A DNA stretch of 64,000 nucleotides, from the NCBI GenBank assembly GCA_963573385.1, contig CAUYLG010044354.1, positions 17,712-81,711 of the forward strand, in the 5' to 3' direction. Each line of letters starts with the position of its first letter. Positions within the stretch are counted from its first letter, which is position 1. Under the pieces are notes generated by a model. That model ran no database searches and was not told where the DNA came from. It saw only the letters and a program-made list of their open reading frames with translations. The translations under genes were made by a program, and so were the position numbers. Positions 51,441 through 64,000 of this stretch are shown piece by piece. The stretch comes from Cacajao melanocephalus. Lineage: Eukaryota; Chordata; Mammalia; Primates; Pitheciidae.

Positions 51441-53349
51441 TATTTTCCTTTTTCTTCTGCTAAATTTGGGTTTAGTTTTGCTTCTTCCCTGGTTCCTTGA
51501 GGCATAATGTATGGCTGTATATTTGGGATCCCTTATTTTTTTTTAAGTAGGCATTTCATGCTATGAACAATCCTCTAGAACTGCTTTTGCTGTATCCCAT
51601 AGGTTTTCATATGTTGTGTTTCTATTGTCATTTGGCTCAATAATTGTTTTTTAATACTCCTTTGATTTCCTCTTTGACCCATTGGTTGTTCATGATCATG
51701 TTGTTTAAATTCTATATATTTGTGAATTTACTTTGATTCCTTCTGTTATTGATATCTAGTTTTGTGCACATATAGTTGAAAATAATACTAGATATGATTT
51801 CTATCTACTTAAATATTTTAAGATTTGTTTTGTGGCCTAACATAAGATACATTCTGGGAATGGTCCATGTACACTAGAGAAGAATGTATATTCTGCTATT
51901 GGTTGTGTGGAAAGTTTTATACATGTCTATTAGGTCAATTTGCTCTAAATTGCATTTCAAGATCTATATTTTCTCATTAATTTTCTATCTGGCTGATCTG
52001 TTATTAATAGTGAAGTATTAGCAACCGCTAGTATTATTATACTGCTGATTGTGAGGTACTGAAGTTCCCTATTATTGTATTGTTATCTATTTATTACTTT
52101 ATGTTCATTATTATTTACTTTATGTGTTTAGGTACTCCAGTGTTACCCACTCCCCTACAATTTATACTTTTGTTTTAACAATTTACATCTTTTTATTGTG
52201 TATATAACTTATTGTAGCTATAATTGTGACCATTTTGACTTTTTATCTTCATAGTAGATACTTGAAATATTTACACATTATCATTTCAGTAATGGAATAT
52301 TCTGAATTTTACTATATTTCTGTTTTTTACTATTTCTATCAGTGAGTTTTATACTTTTATATATTTCCATTATAGTAATTATAATCATTTTCTTTCCAAT
52401 CGAAGAACTACTTTAAACATTTCGTGTAAGGCAGGTCTATTGGTAATAAATTTTCTGACCTTTTGCTTACTTGAGAAATAATTTGTTTCTCCTTCATTTC
52501 TGGAGAACAGCTTTATGGTATTTTTGGTTGACAGTTTTTTTTTTTACTTTCAGCAATTTGAATATGTCATCTCATTCTTTTCTGATCTGTGATATTTCTG
52601 CTAAGAAATCACTGATGGTCTAATGGGATTCCCTTTTATGTCACTTGACATTCTTTTCTTGCTGATTTTCCAGTTTTCTCTTTGTCTTTGACTTTTGACA
52701 TTTTTATTATAATATGCCTCAGTGAGCACCCCTTTGGTAGAATATGCTTGAAGACTTTTGAGCTTCATGGATCTGTATGTTCATCTCTCTTTCACCTAAC
52801 TTGTGAATTATTCAGTCATTATTTTGTCAAATAAGCTTTCTGTGCCATTTCCATCTCTTCACCCTCTGAAACTCTCATAATATGAATATGTATTCACTTA
52901 ATGGTGTTTTATAAGTCCCAAAGGCTTTCATTTTCTTCACTGTTTTTCATTTTTTTCTAATTACTTAATTTTAAAAGATCTATTTTCAAGTTCAGAGAGC
53001 CTTTTTGCTGCTTCATCTAGTCTGCTGTTGACTCTTACATGTACTTCTTATTCCATTCATTAACTTCTTCAGCTCTAGTATTTCTTATATTTATCTCTTT
53101 TTTTAAATTTCACAATCAGATTATGAATTATTTTCTTGATTTTACTGAATTGTCTATCTGTATTCTCTTGTAAGTCATGAATTCCCTTTATATTATTATG
53201 GAGTCATCTTCAGGCAATTTGTAATTTTCATTTCATTTATTTGGGGTTAGTTACTGGAGAACTATGTTTCTTTAATGGTGTCATGTTTCCTTGCTTTTTC
53301 ATGTTTCTTGTGTCCCTGTGTTGATTTTTGTGCATCTGGAAGAACAGTA

Positions 53350-56300
53350 ACTACTTCTAATTTTATAGAGCTTTTTTTGTAGGGAAAGATTTTCATTTGC
53401 AGATGGGTCTTAGGGTGTCAGTTAGACAGGGTGCATTGTCTCTGGTTCTGTGTGATTGCAGTGGTGTAGTCTTTGTGTATCGTCTTCAGTTACAATCAAC
53501 TTCATTGAGGACTGCAGGTGCCTCAGTGGTCTACACTGTAGGAGTTTGTGGCAGCAGTAGTGGCAGGGTAAGTTGTATGGTTCTTGGTGATAAGGGCTTT
53601 AGGGGTGTTACTGTTTATGTTTTCTTCACAGTAGAGAGACTCAGCCGAGGGGGTCCTTCTTGTCTGGTTTGACATGTCACACAGCAGCCGCAGTGGTGCT
53701 GTGGTACAAGGTACAGGTACTCAGAGTAGCTATAGAGCTGGGGTCCTGGGCTCCGTGTCTTGTTTCACTACTATAGCACCTGTGACATTAATGCAGGCTC
53801 ATTTGCTGAGGTGCAGGTGGATGCAGCCGTCCCACCAAACTAGGGCTGTGACTCTTAGGCACTCCTCAGTAGTTTGGGACCAAGAGAACAGGGAGATAGT
53901 TGCGACTGTGGTTCTGGGGGTCAAGGTGTAACACTGACATAGTTCCAGGGAAGAAGTGGACTTAGGACTTATGGATCAAGTCCAGCTGCAATTTGGATCC
54001 TGAAACCAGTGGAGCACAGAGACAATTTGAACACTCAGAGAGAGGGTACTGTATAGTGGTGACTCTGGACCCTGAAGTGGTGGGACATAGCCATGGCCAT
54101 AGCTCTGCAATATTGGGTGCATTAGCAGCAAGAACCCAGGAATGTTGGGGCACAGCTATAGTTTGGACTTCAGGGAGTAGGGGTGCAGTACAAAGGTGTC
54201 TTCATTCCCCATGGATGTGAGGTGCCTCAGCAGTTCAGATTCCAAAGAGCTTGTACAGATTCAGGAAAGTAAGGTGCTGAGGCTCTTCAGCCCAGAGGAC
54301 AAGGCAACCAAGCTCAGCCAAGGCTCTATTTCCATGGGAGAAAGGGTGCCTGTTAGCTCACATTTCAGGAAACACAGCTGCTCTGCTAGGCTGGGGCCCA
54401 AGCATTAGATTGCTTCAGGCACTAAGGAAGTATAGCTGTTCTTCCAGCTTGGGCACAGTTTCTCTGCTGGATGGGAGCACGTGATTCTTAGGGACTGAGT
54501 GCTGCATGGGCTTGGATGATGGAATTGTGACTGATCCTCTGGACTAAAGCTCCAATTCCTGGGGGACAGGACACTGGGTTGGTGTATTAGTCTGTTCTCA
54601 CACTGCTATGAAGAAATACCTAGGACTGGGTAATTTATAAGGGAAAGAGGTTTAATTGACTTACACTTCCACATTGCCGAGGAGGCCTCAGGAAACTAAC
54701 AATCATGGCAGAAGGCAAAGGAGAACCAGATACCTTCTTCACAGGGTGGCAGGATGGAGTGAGTGCAAGCAGGGAAAATACCAGACGCCTATAAAACCAT
54801 CAGATTTCATGAGATTCACTCATTGCTATGAGAACAGCGTGGGGAAAACCATCCCCATGATCCAATTACCTTCACCTTGCCCTGTCCTCGACACCTGGGA
54901 ATTAAAATTCAAGATGAGATTTTGGTCATAATAGTTGATTTAGGGACTGAGGGGCTGTGGCTGCTTTTCTGGCTCAAGTATAACTTCTTGGCTGGAAGGA
55001 GTTTCTGGTCCTTGGGTAGCAGGGCATCACATGGGCTTAGGTCCCGGGGTTACACTGCTGTATGGGGTACACTGCTCTTGGGGTCAAGGGCTGAATTCCT
55101 GAGGAGTGGGGCAGCTGGTTGGTTCCGTTGCTGGGGGAGTAGCTTCCCTCCTGAGCCTAGGCTCTGAGTACCCAGGGGTGGAGCTCAGCAGTGACTGGGA
55201 TGCCGCAGAGGGATTCTCTCCTAGTCAATATGTTTCACAAGGACAAGGAGCTACAGCAGTTTAACTGGGATCTGGTGCTTTTCCCTGTGTGAGAATGTGG
55301 TACGATGATGGTAGAGTCTCGCGGATGAAAGGATGCAGTGGCCACTTGCTCCTGGAGCAGGGCATACTCTATCAAGAGCTCTGGTTTCAAGATTGTGCCA
55401 CACAGTAGCAGCTTGGACCACAGGGGTTGGGGTGTAATGTGAGTGAGATCTTTTAGAGTAGTGCAGCTGTGTGAACTCCAGGCAACACACTAAACTAGGC
55501 TCAGATCCTATGAACACTGCAGGATTTTCAGTCACAAAGATTACAGGTATTCATAGTGGCTATGAAGGTTGCTAGTGGCCTCCTCCTTCCCATTTCTATG
55601 ATGGGAGGAATACTTCTTGTTTCTGAGCTGATTTCAGCTGGGGGCATGAGTGGCGAAGTCAAGATGATCCCTTCTGATCTCTATGCAGCTCTTCTGAGTT
55701 TCTGTGATCCACAGGGTCTCTTCACCGCCCTGCTGTACTTCAGTGCTTTCCTTTAGTTGACCTGGCCTAAATGCAGTTATTTATTTGTTGTTTCGGTCAT
55801 CTTTTTGATGGAGAAGCATGAGAGTTGGGCATCCCTAGTGAGACATCTTGATGATGTCTCAGACACTCTATCTTCCTATTATTCTATTCTCAAGTTTGCT
55901 AATTCCTTAGGACATATTTATTCTGCTAAGTTTCTGCAGGGAGTTTTATTATGATTATTGTATATTTCACTTCCAAATTTTTAATTTAGTTATTCATGTT
56001 TTATATTTCTTTAGTGAAATTTTCTATTTTTAATTTTTTTGAGGATATTTGTAGTTGCTTGTTGAAGAACTTTTGTTACAAATAATTCTAACATTCTGTC
56101 ATCTCAGCATTGTGTCTTTTTTTATCAATTTTTTGTTGTTGTTGTTAATCAGGTTGTGATTTCCTGACTCGCCATGACAAGTACAGTTTTATTATGTCTT
56201 GTACATTTTGGCTGGTATGTTGGGAGACTCGAGTTCAGTCTTTTATTTCAACAGGCAGTTACCCTGCTTAGGTTAACCATGTAAATACTGATCTAATTTT

Positions 56301-56920
56301 CTGGTCTACAATTTTAATGACAATTTAATTTTGAGATACTATTTTTATCTGCTTAGGTTGCCTAATGCTGTTAGGTCTTTTGCTAATCCTTCTTGGTGCC
56401 ACCAGTGAGGACCAAAAGTGCTTTCCCAGGCAGGGTATCCCTATTAGCTAGGCTCTGGAAGAGCACTTTTCCTGGTCGCTTATTGTCTGTGGGTTCTTGC
56501 CTGATTCCTGCCCCAGCATTTAGGCATCCTGGGTTGTTCAGTGTCTGGTGTGAGTTGTAAAGGTTGGGGACCTTTCGTTTCCAGGCACTTCCCTTGGCCT
56601 CTTGTGAGCAGGTTCCATTTCAATAAAGGGAGGAAGGGCCCTACCTGAGCTGCTTTTCCGTATTGATTTGGGGATTATGAGATGTCAGTACAGGATATCT
56701 TTGTGCTGATGTGGGAGTTGGGGCAAGAACTGGGAGATGTTGAGGTACAGACATTGTTCCTTCAATCCTGTGATCCTTAACCAGTCTACCTGCCTCGTTC
56801 TGTGTCTCAGTCCTCTTATGGTTGCCTGTTGTGTTATCTTTAAAGTTTATAATCGTACATAGAGGAGAGGAATGAGGAATGATGAGTCTCTGCCATCTCA
56901 TCCAGACTGCATGTCAAGGC
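53350..56920 (-). promoter_or_regulatory. L1M 5' UTR region (decayed promoter)
   Basis: A GC-richer block with repeated short motifs (gcagtggtg, ggtgcagg, aggggtgcag-like) lies beyond ORF1. It fits the long 5' UTR of old L1M families. Open frames on the + strand (53397-54408) are antisense to it. Function is inferred from position. Confidence 0.6.
54583..54930 (-). mobile_element. MaLR LTR (MST/MLT1A-type) inserted in L1 5' UTR
   Basis: Starts tgtattagtctgttctcac on the + strand and passes gactgggtaatttataagg, caatcatggcagaaggc and cccatgatccaattacc. It is cut short on the right at gagattttggtca, so its own 5' end is missing. Confidence 0.88.
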
Positions 56921-57735
56921 TATCTTTGTGTAGCTCACGTTCCTGTTACTCTCTAATTTATTCAGTTAATTCCCATCATTGTCAAGTAAAATCAATACTT
57001 CTTAATCTGACCTTAACAATTAGGACCCTGTGCTACATGTAACAGAAACCACAATGCAAATAATAATAAAACCTTATCTTGGCTTATGTCTGTAAAGTTT
57101 AGGGTCTTCAAGGGAGGTCTCATTCCAGACTTAAACCATATGACCAAAATCCATCACTAGTCTGTTTTTTTTCTGATTGGGTCTCTTGTAGTGTTTATTA
57201 AATATTTGCCACTTTTTTTCCTTTGGGTCAGCTTATTCAGGTTCGTATCTCAAAGCAAGGAAAATATATTTAGACCCCAACACAATCCACCCTTACATGC
57301 CAAAGCAAGAAGGCTTAACGTCATGGATTTAATTCTAATGAGATAACTTTCTCCATATTTCAACTTTAAGTATATGGTCAGGGAAGGCATCTTTTTACTC
57401 CTGTTTCCTGAGGAATGTGTAGTAGTCAATATTTCCTGAAGCACATGTGCTATAAGGAAGTAAAAATTCAGTTACAGTTATTTAAAGAAAAAGGAAATGG
57501 ATCCATCAGGACAAAAAAAAATACCCTGGAAATGTAATTACAGTGGTTTACAAGTACTGCCCTCATCTTTACCTGTTTTCTTTGCTACTTTCCACTCTTC
57601 AAGTGTATCTTTTTGTGCTCCCACAAAACTATTGAGAATGGCTTCCAGATTTTTAGATGTATCATGCTTTTTCTACATTAAAGACTATGGCCATGCTACT
57701 CTCTGCTCGAAACACCCGACTCCATTCTCCTCCAG
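56921..57735. other. Unassigned intronic sequence
   Basis: No gene or repeat recognised between the L1 and the MaLR provirus. Confidence 0.4.
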
Positions 57736-58136
57736 TACTATGATTTGAATGTATCCCAAAATTCATGTGTTTGGAACGTAATGCCTAATGCAACAGTGTT
57801 GAGGGGTGGGATTTTAAAGAGATGGTTAGGTCACGAAGGCTCTGCCCTCACAAATAAGTTATTGCTATTATCAAGGGATAGGTTAGTTCTCACAGGATTA
57901 GGATCCTAATAAAAGGGTAAGTTCAGCCCCTTCCCTTGTTCCTCTTTTTCCTGCATGTGCTGTCTTGCCCTTTGACCTTCTGCTGTGGGATACTGTAGCA
58001 AGAAGGGCCTCACCAGATGCAGGTCCCTTGGCCTTCGAATTTCCAGTCAATAGAACTGTGAGAAATAAATCTTTGTTCTTTATAAATTACCTAGACTCAG
58101 GTATTCTGTTACTTCAGCAAAAGACAAACTAAGACA
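57736..58136 (+). repeat. 5' LTR of the MLT1-type provirus
   Basis: From tactatgatttgaatgtatc to aagacaaactaagaca. It pairs with the copy at 59597-59967. Confidence 0.88.
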
Positions 58137-59596
58137 AACAATTTATACTGAGTAGTGAGACTGTTGTTATAACAAATACCTGAAAATGTGGAAGCAGCTT
58201 TTGAGTTTGGTAATGGGTACAGGCTAGAAAAATTTGAATGAGCCAGCTAGAAAAAGTCTAGGTCACCGTAAATGGAGTGCTAAGGGCAATTCTGGTGAGA
58301 GCTTGGAAAAAGACAAGAGCTGTAGGGAGAGCCTACATTTTCTTAGGAGTTACTTAAGTGGTTGAGATCAGAATATTGGTAGAAATTTAAATGGTAAAGG
58401 CTACTCTGAGAAAGTCTTAGTTGTAAATTAGGAATAGGGTATTGAAAAGTGGAGTAAAGACCAATCATTTTATATAGTTGCAAAGAATGTGGTGGAATTA
58501 TGTCTATGTCCTAAGATTTTGAGGAAGGCAAATTTTAGAGGGATGAACTAGGAAGATTGTCAGAAGAAATATTTAAGCAGCGAAGTATTTACAGGGCTGC
58601 ATGACTTCTTTTGGTTCCTTATAATGAAGTGAGAGAAGAGAGAAATGATTAACAATGAAATTTGTAATTAAAAAGGAAATAGAATGAAAAGATTTAGAAA
58701 ACTTTCAGAGCCTAGCCAAGTAAAGCATGTTTGAGAGAGAATATTAATAGTGTGACCAAGGTGTTTACTAACGACATTATAGGGATAGAAAATGCAATGT
58801 TGTGTTTGTCAAGACATTGGGAGAATGACCCCTAAGGTGTTTCAGGTGTGTAGAATGCAAGAGCTGCAGGGCCATGGCAATCTACTCCTAAATTTAAAGG
58901 GATGTTGCAAACAGCCTGTGGGCCAAGGCAGACACCTGTCACAGGGATGGAGCCACCACAAAGAGCCTCCACTAAGGAAATGTCCAGCAGAGCCATAGGA
59001 GTGAGGCCACCACATAAAGTCCTTACTTTCATAATATTTAGTGAAATCATGGGAGTGAAGCAGATCCTGAGACCCCAGAACTATGGAACAACCAATGTTC
59101 AACTGCAGCATGGAAGAGCTGCAGGCAAAAGACACTAACCCATTAGTGTTGCTGGGTGAACTGAGCTTAATAAAGCCGTAGGGACAGGGCTTCCTGAGGA
59201 TGTGGGGGCCCAGTGACTTCCTGTTATGCCCAGGTGTGAGACAAGGGCTCAACGCAGATTATTGTCTAATTTCAAGACATAACATGTTTTTTGTTGTTGG
59301 TTTTAGTACTGACTGAGGGCCTGCCACTTCCGTTTTCTTGCCTCTCTCTCTTTCGAAATGGGAACGTATATCCAATGCCTGCCCCACCATTGTGTTTTGG
59401 AAGCATGTAACTTTTTTGATTTCATAGGCTCACAGTTGGAGGGGAATTTGCCTCAGGATAAATCATGCCTTGAGTATCACCCATATCTGATTTAAATGAG
59501 GCTCTGGATGCTGGAACCAGTGAAGAATAGGGTGAGATAAAAAGAATTTATTTTGCATGTGAGAATGGCATATATTTTACAAGCCAGGGGGCAGCA

Positions 59597-59967
59597 TGCT
59601 ATTGTTTCAATGTGTCCCTAAATGCAAAGGTGTTGAGAAAGGGGATCTTTAAAAGGTGATTAGGTCATAAGGGCTCTGCTTTCATGAGTAGGTTAATGCC
59701 ATCATTGCAGGAGTGGGTTAGTTGTCATGGGAATGGGTTTCTGATAAACAGGTTCCCTTCCCCTGTTTGTCAGGTTTATGTCTCTCATGTTTATGCTGTC
59801 TTGCTCTTCCACCTTCCACTGTGGGATGATGCAACAAGAAGACTCTCACTGTATGTGGGCCCTTGACCTTAGACTTTACAGCCACCAGAACTGTAATAAA
59901 TAAATATTTGTTCTTTATTACCCAGTCTCAAATTTTCTGTTATATCAGCACAAAACAGACTAAGACA
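59597..59967 (+). repeat. 3' LTR of the MLT1-type provirus
   Basis: From tgctattgtttcaatgtgtc to acagactaagaca. An AATAAATAAATA block near 59896-59907 could serve as a poly(A) signal. Confidence 0.88.
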
Positions 59968-62011
<2,044 letters not shown>

Positions 62012-62157
62012 TTTTTTTGAGGTTTTATTTATTTATTTATTTATTTGTACTTTAAGTTCTAGGGTACATGTGCAGATCTTGCAGGATTGTTACATAGGTA
62101 CACACAAGACATGGTGGTTTGCTGCTTCCATCCCCCCATCACCTACATCAGGCATTT

Positions 62158-62793
62158 CTACCAATATTTTCTCTCCCCAATATCCCCACCACCCACTGTC
62201 CCTTTCCTAACTCCCAAGCCCCCAACAGACACCAGTGTGTGATGTTCCCCTCCTGGTGCCCATGTGCTCTCATTGTTCAACACCCACCTATAAGTGAGAA
62301 CATGCAGTGTTTGGTTTTCTGTTCTTGAGTCAGTTTGCTGAGAATGATAGTTTCCAGATTCATCCATGTCCCTGCAAAGGACATGAACTAATCTTTTTAT
62401 AGCTGCATAGTATTCCATGGTGTATATGTGCCACATTTTCTTTGTCCAGTCTATCATTGATAGGCATTTGGGCTGGTTCCAGGTCTTTGCTATTGTAAAC
62501 AGTGCTGCAGTGAACATATGTGTGCATGTATCTTTATAATAGAATGATTTATAATCCTTTGGGTATATACCCAGTAATGAGATTGCTGGGTCAAATGGGA
62601 TTTCTATTTCTAGATCCTTGAGGAATTGCCACACTGTCTTCCACAATGGTTGAACTAATTTATACTCCCACCAACAGTGTAAAAGTGTTCCTATTTCTCC
62701 ACATCCTCTCCAGCATCTGTTATCTCCAGATTTTCTAATGATTGCCATTCTAACTGGCGTGAGATGGTATCTCAATGTAGTTTTGATTGGCAT
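62158..62793 (-). pseudogene. L1 ORF2 C-terminal segment (211 codons, frameshifted end)
   Basis: The frame holds the ORF2 C-terminal region. The cysteine motif normally C-x3-C-x7-H-x4-C reads CWRGC...H and then Y in place of the last Cys ([10 protein letters not shown]). Downstream it has [12 protein letters not shown] and [13 protein letters not shown], then leaves the usual frame: a small deletion near 62395 changes the ending to [12 protein letters not shown]. In life the protein is an endonuclease/reverse transcriptase that copies L1 RNA; this copy is dead. Confidence 0.9.
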
Positions 62794-62874
62794 TTCTGTA
62801 ATGACCAGTGATGATAAGCATTTTTTTCATATGTTTGTTGGCCTCATATATGTCTTCTTTTGAAAAGTGTCTGT

Positions 62875-63120
62875 TCATATCCTTTGCCCACTTTTGAATG
62901 GGTTGTTTGTTTTTTCCTTGTAAATCTTTTTTAGTTCTTTGTAGATTTTGGATATAAGTCCTTTGTCAGATGGATAGATTGTGAATTTTTTTTCCCATTC
63001 TGTTGGTTGCCAGTTCACTCTAATGATTGTTTCTTTTGCTGTGCAGAAGCTCTGGAGTTTAATTAGATCCCATCTGTCTATTTTGGCTTTTGTTGCCATT
63101 GCTTTTGGTGTTTTAGTCAT
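62875..63120 (-). pseudogene. L1 ORF2 segment
   Basis: Eighty-one codons with [19 protein letters not shown] and [13 protein letters not shown], part of ORF2 between the reverse-transcriptase core and the C-terminal cysteine region. Separated by stops or shifts from the next pieces. Confidence 0.9.
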
Positions 63121-63273
63121 GAAGTCTTTGCCTATGCCTATGTCCTGAATGGTTTTGCCTAGGTTATATTCTAAGGTTTTTATGGTGTTAGGTCTTATGT
63201 TTAAGTCTTTAATCCATCTGGAGTTAATTTTAGTGTGTCAGGAAGGGGTCCAGTTTCTGCTTTCTGCACATGG

Positions 63274-63642
63274 CTAGCCAGTTTTCCCAACACTATTTAT
63301 TAAACAGGGAATCTTTCCCCATTTCTTTTTTTTGTCAGGTTTGTCGATGTGTGGCGTTGCCTCGGAGGCCTCTGTTCTGTTCCATTGGTCTATATCTCTG
63401 TTTTGGTACCAGTACCATGCTGTTTTGATTACTGTAGCCTTGTAGTATAGTTTGAAGTCAGGTAGTGTGATGCCTCCAGCTTTGTTCTTTTTGCTTAGAA
63501 TGGACTTGGCTATGCAGGCTCTCTTTTGGTTCCATATTAAGTTTAAGGTGGTTTTTACCAGTTCTGTGAAGAAAGTCATTGGTAGTTTGATGGGGATAGC
63601 ATTGAATCTATAAATTCCTTTGGGCAGTATGGCCATTTTCAC
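63274..63642 (-). pseudogene. L1 ORF2 segment
   Basis: 122 codons with [39 protein letters not shown] and [22 protein letters not shown]2 sequence just downstream of the reverse-transcriptase palm. Disrupted before and after. Confidence 0.9.
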
Positions 63643-63783
63643 GATATTGATTTTTCCTAACCATGAGCATGGAATGTTTTTCCATCTGTTTGTGTCCTCT
63701 CTTATTTCCTTGAGCAGTGGTTTATAGTTCTCCTTGAAGAGGTCCTTTACATTCTTTGTTAGTTGTATTCCTAGGTATTTTAT

Positions 63784-63978
63784 TCACTTTGTAGCAATTG
63801 TGAATGGGAGTTCACTCTTGATTTGGCTCTCTGTTTGTCTGTTGTTGGTGTATAGGAAAGCATGTGATTTTTGCACGTTGATTTTGTATCCTGAGACTTT
63901 GCTGAAGTTGCTTATCATCTTAAGATTTTGGGCTGAGATGATGGGGTCTTCTAAATATACAATCATGTGTCTGCAAAT
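63784..63978 (-). pseudogene. L1 ORF2 segment at the broken RT catalytic motif
   Basis: From 63966 downward the frame reads [16 protein letters not shown], which in ORF2 follows directly after the catalytic FADD motif. Here the minus strand reads TTTGCAGACACATG across 63964-63977, one base shorter than needed to encode FADD in frame with this segment. The active site is therefore frameshifted. Confidence 0.88.
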
Positions 63979-64000
63979 AGAGACAGTTTGACTTTGTTTC

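Larger units (their letters stand above)
48530..56920 (-). mobile_element. Near full-length old L1 (L1MA/L1M-type) with nested insertions
   Basis: Read on the minus strand, the element starts near 56920 (a GATGGCAGAG block, as at L1 5' ends). It passes a long GC-richer 5' UTR (to about 53350), an ORF1-like region (about 53300-52000) and ORF2 (about 52000-48900), then a 3' UTR ending near 48530. Diagnostic reverse-strand phrases include ttccaggcttttctttgttg, gtactatgttgaattgaag and gatcatgcaatatatttttc. Part of ORF2, roughly 0.8 kb, seems deleted near 50030-50100 where distant L1 phrases abut. Two Alus and one LTR are inserted. All frames are broken. Confidence 0.8.
57736..59967 (+). mobile_element. 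Complete MaLR provirus, MLT1-type
   Basis: Two + strand LTRs (57736-58136 and 59597-59967) flank about 1.46 kb of internal sequence. Flanks TCCAG and TGCAG agree at four of five bases, a decayed target duplication. The internal region resembles that of the element at 3373-5642 (tacctgaaaatgtggaagc, aagaaatatttaagcagcg). It has no intact coding region; short frames at 58792-59252 on both strands lie inside it. Confidence 0.9.
62012..64000 (-). mobile_element. L1PA/L1PB-type LINE-1, 3' part, runs off the window
   Basis: Starts with a T run and TTTA units (the poly(A) tail on the minus strand), then the L1 3' UTR, then ORF2 reading right to left from 64000. Identity to young L1 is high enough that long ORF2 pieces remain open. 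The 5' end lies beyond the window. Confidence 0.95.

Noticed and set aside
53397..54408. Cluster of + strand open frames in a GC-richer block
   Set aside because: The block fits an antisense L1M 5' UTR, so these frames are probably not genes.
58842..59252. 136-codon minus strand open frame with overlapping frames
   Set aside because: Inside the MLT1-type provirus and antisense to it.

Overview
This is vertebrate nuclear DNA from a human or closely related primate genome. It is AT-rich, has almost no coding content, and is packed with primate repeats: Alu, L1PA/L1PB-type LINEs, THE1/MST and MLT1 LTRs, older L1M, MIR and L2. Nearly every open frame is a chance frame or a decayed transposon frame. 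The one host coding feature I can support is a 74-bp exon at 15288-15361 (+). It encodes the last two cysteines of an EGF-like domain and the start of the juxtamembrane stalk of neuregulin-3 (NRG3), a ligand of the receptor tyrosine kinase ERBB4. The window is therefore read as one short NRG3 exon with about 15 kb of the intron before it and about 49 kb of the intron after it, transcribed on the + strand. The assignment is by memory of the protein; no search was run.

Layout. 1-15287 (upstream intron): an L1 3' end, four + strand Alus, a palindromic MER53-like DNA transposon, an MLT1-like LTR, a complete THE1/MST-type MaLR provirus (3373-5642) with a perfect 5-bp target duplication, L1 fragments and a 5'-truncated L1 with a 16-bp target duplication. 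15288-15361: the exon. 15362-36840: sparse repeats (MIR, L2, Alu, MLT1, old L1), a long pyrimidine tract, and an inverted duplication of about 200 bp flanking an Alu. 36840-41830: a decayed A-rich LINE on the + strand with Alu and LTR insertions. 41830-48530: mostly unassigned AT-rich intron. 48530-56920: a nearly full-length old L1M on the minus strand, carrying two Alus and one MST-type LTR. 57736-59967: a second complete MaLR (MLT1-type) provirus. 61184-64000: an Alu, an old L1 piece, and the 3' part of a younger L1PA/PB element on the minus strand that runs off the window end.

Function. No operon, bacterial, viral or defence system is present. Function lies in the NRG3 exon and its splice sites; everything else is intron whose structure comes from nested transposition and small local duplications. 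The most notable unlabelled structures are the inverted duplication at 17123-17319/18160-18362, the hairpin with flanking direct repeats at 15797-15887, two perfect-period tandem duplications (27 and 36 bp), and a one-base frameshift inside the reverse-transcriptase catalytic motif of the terminal L1. I found no convincing previously undescribed system.
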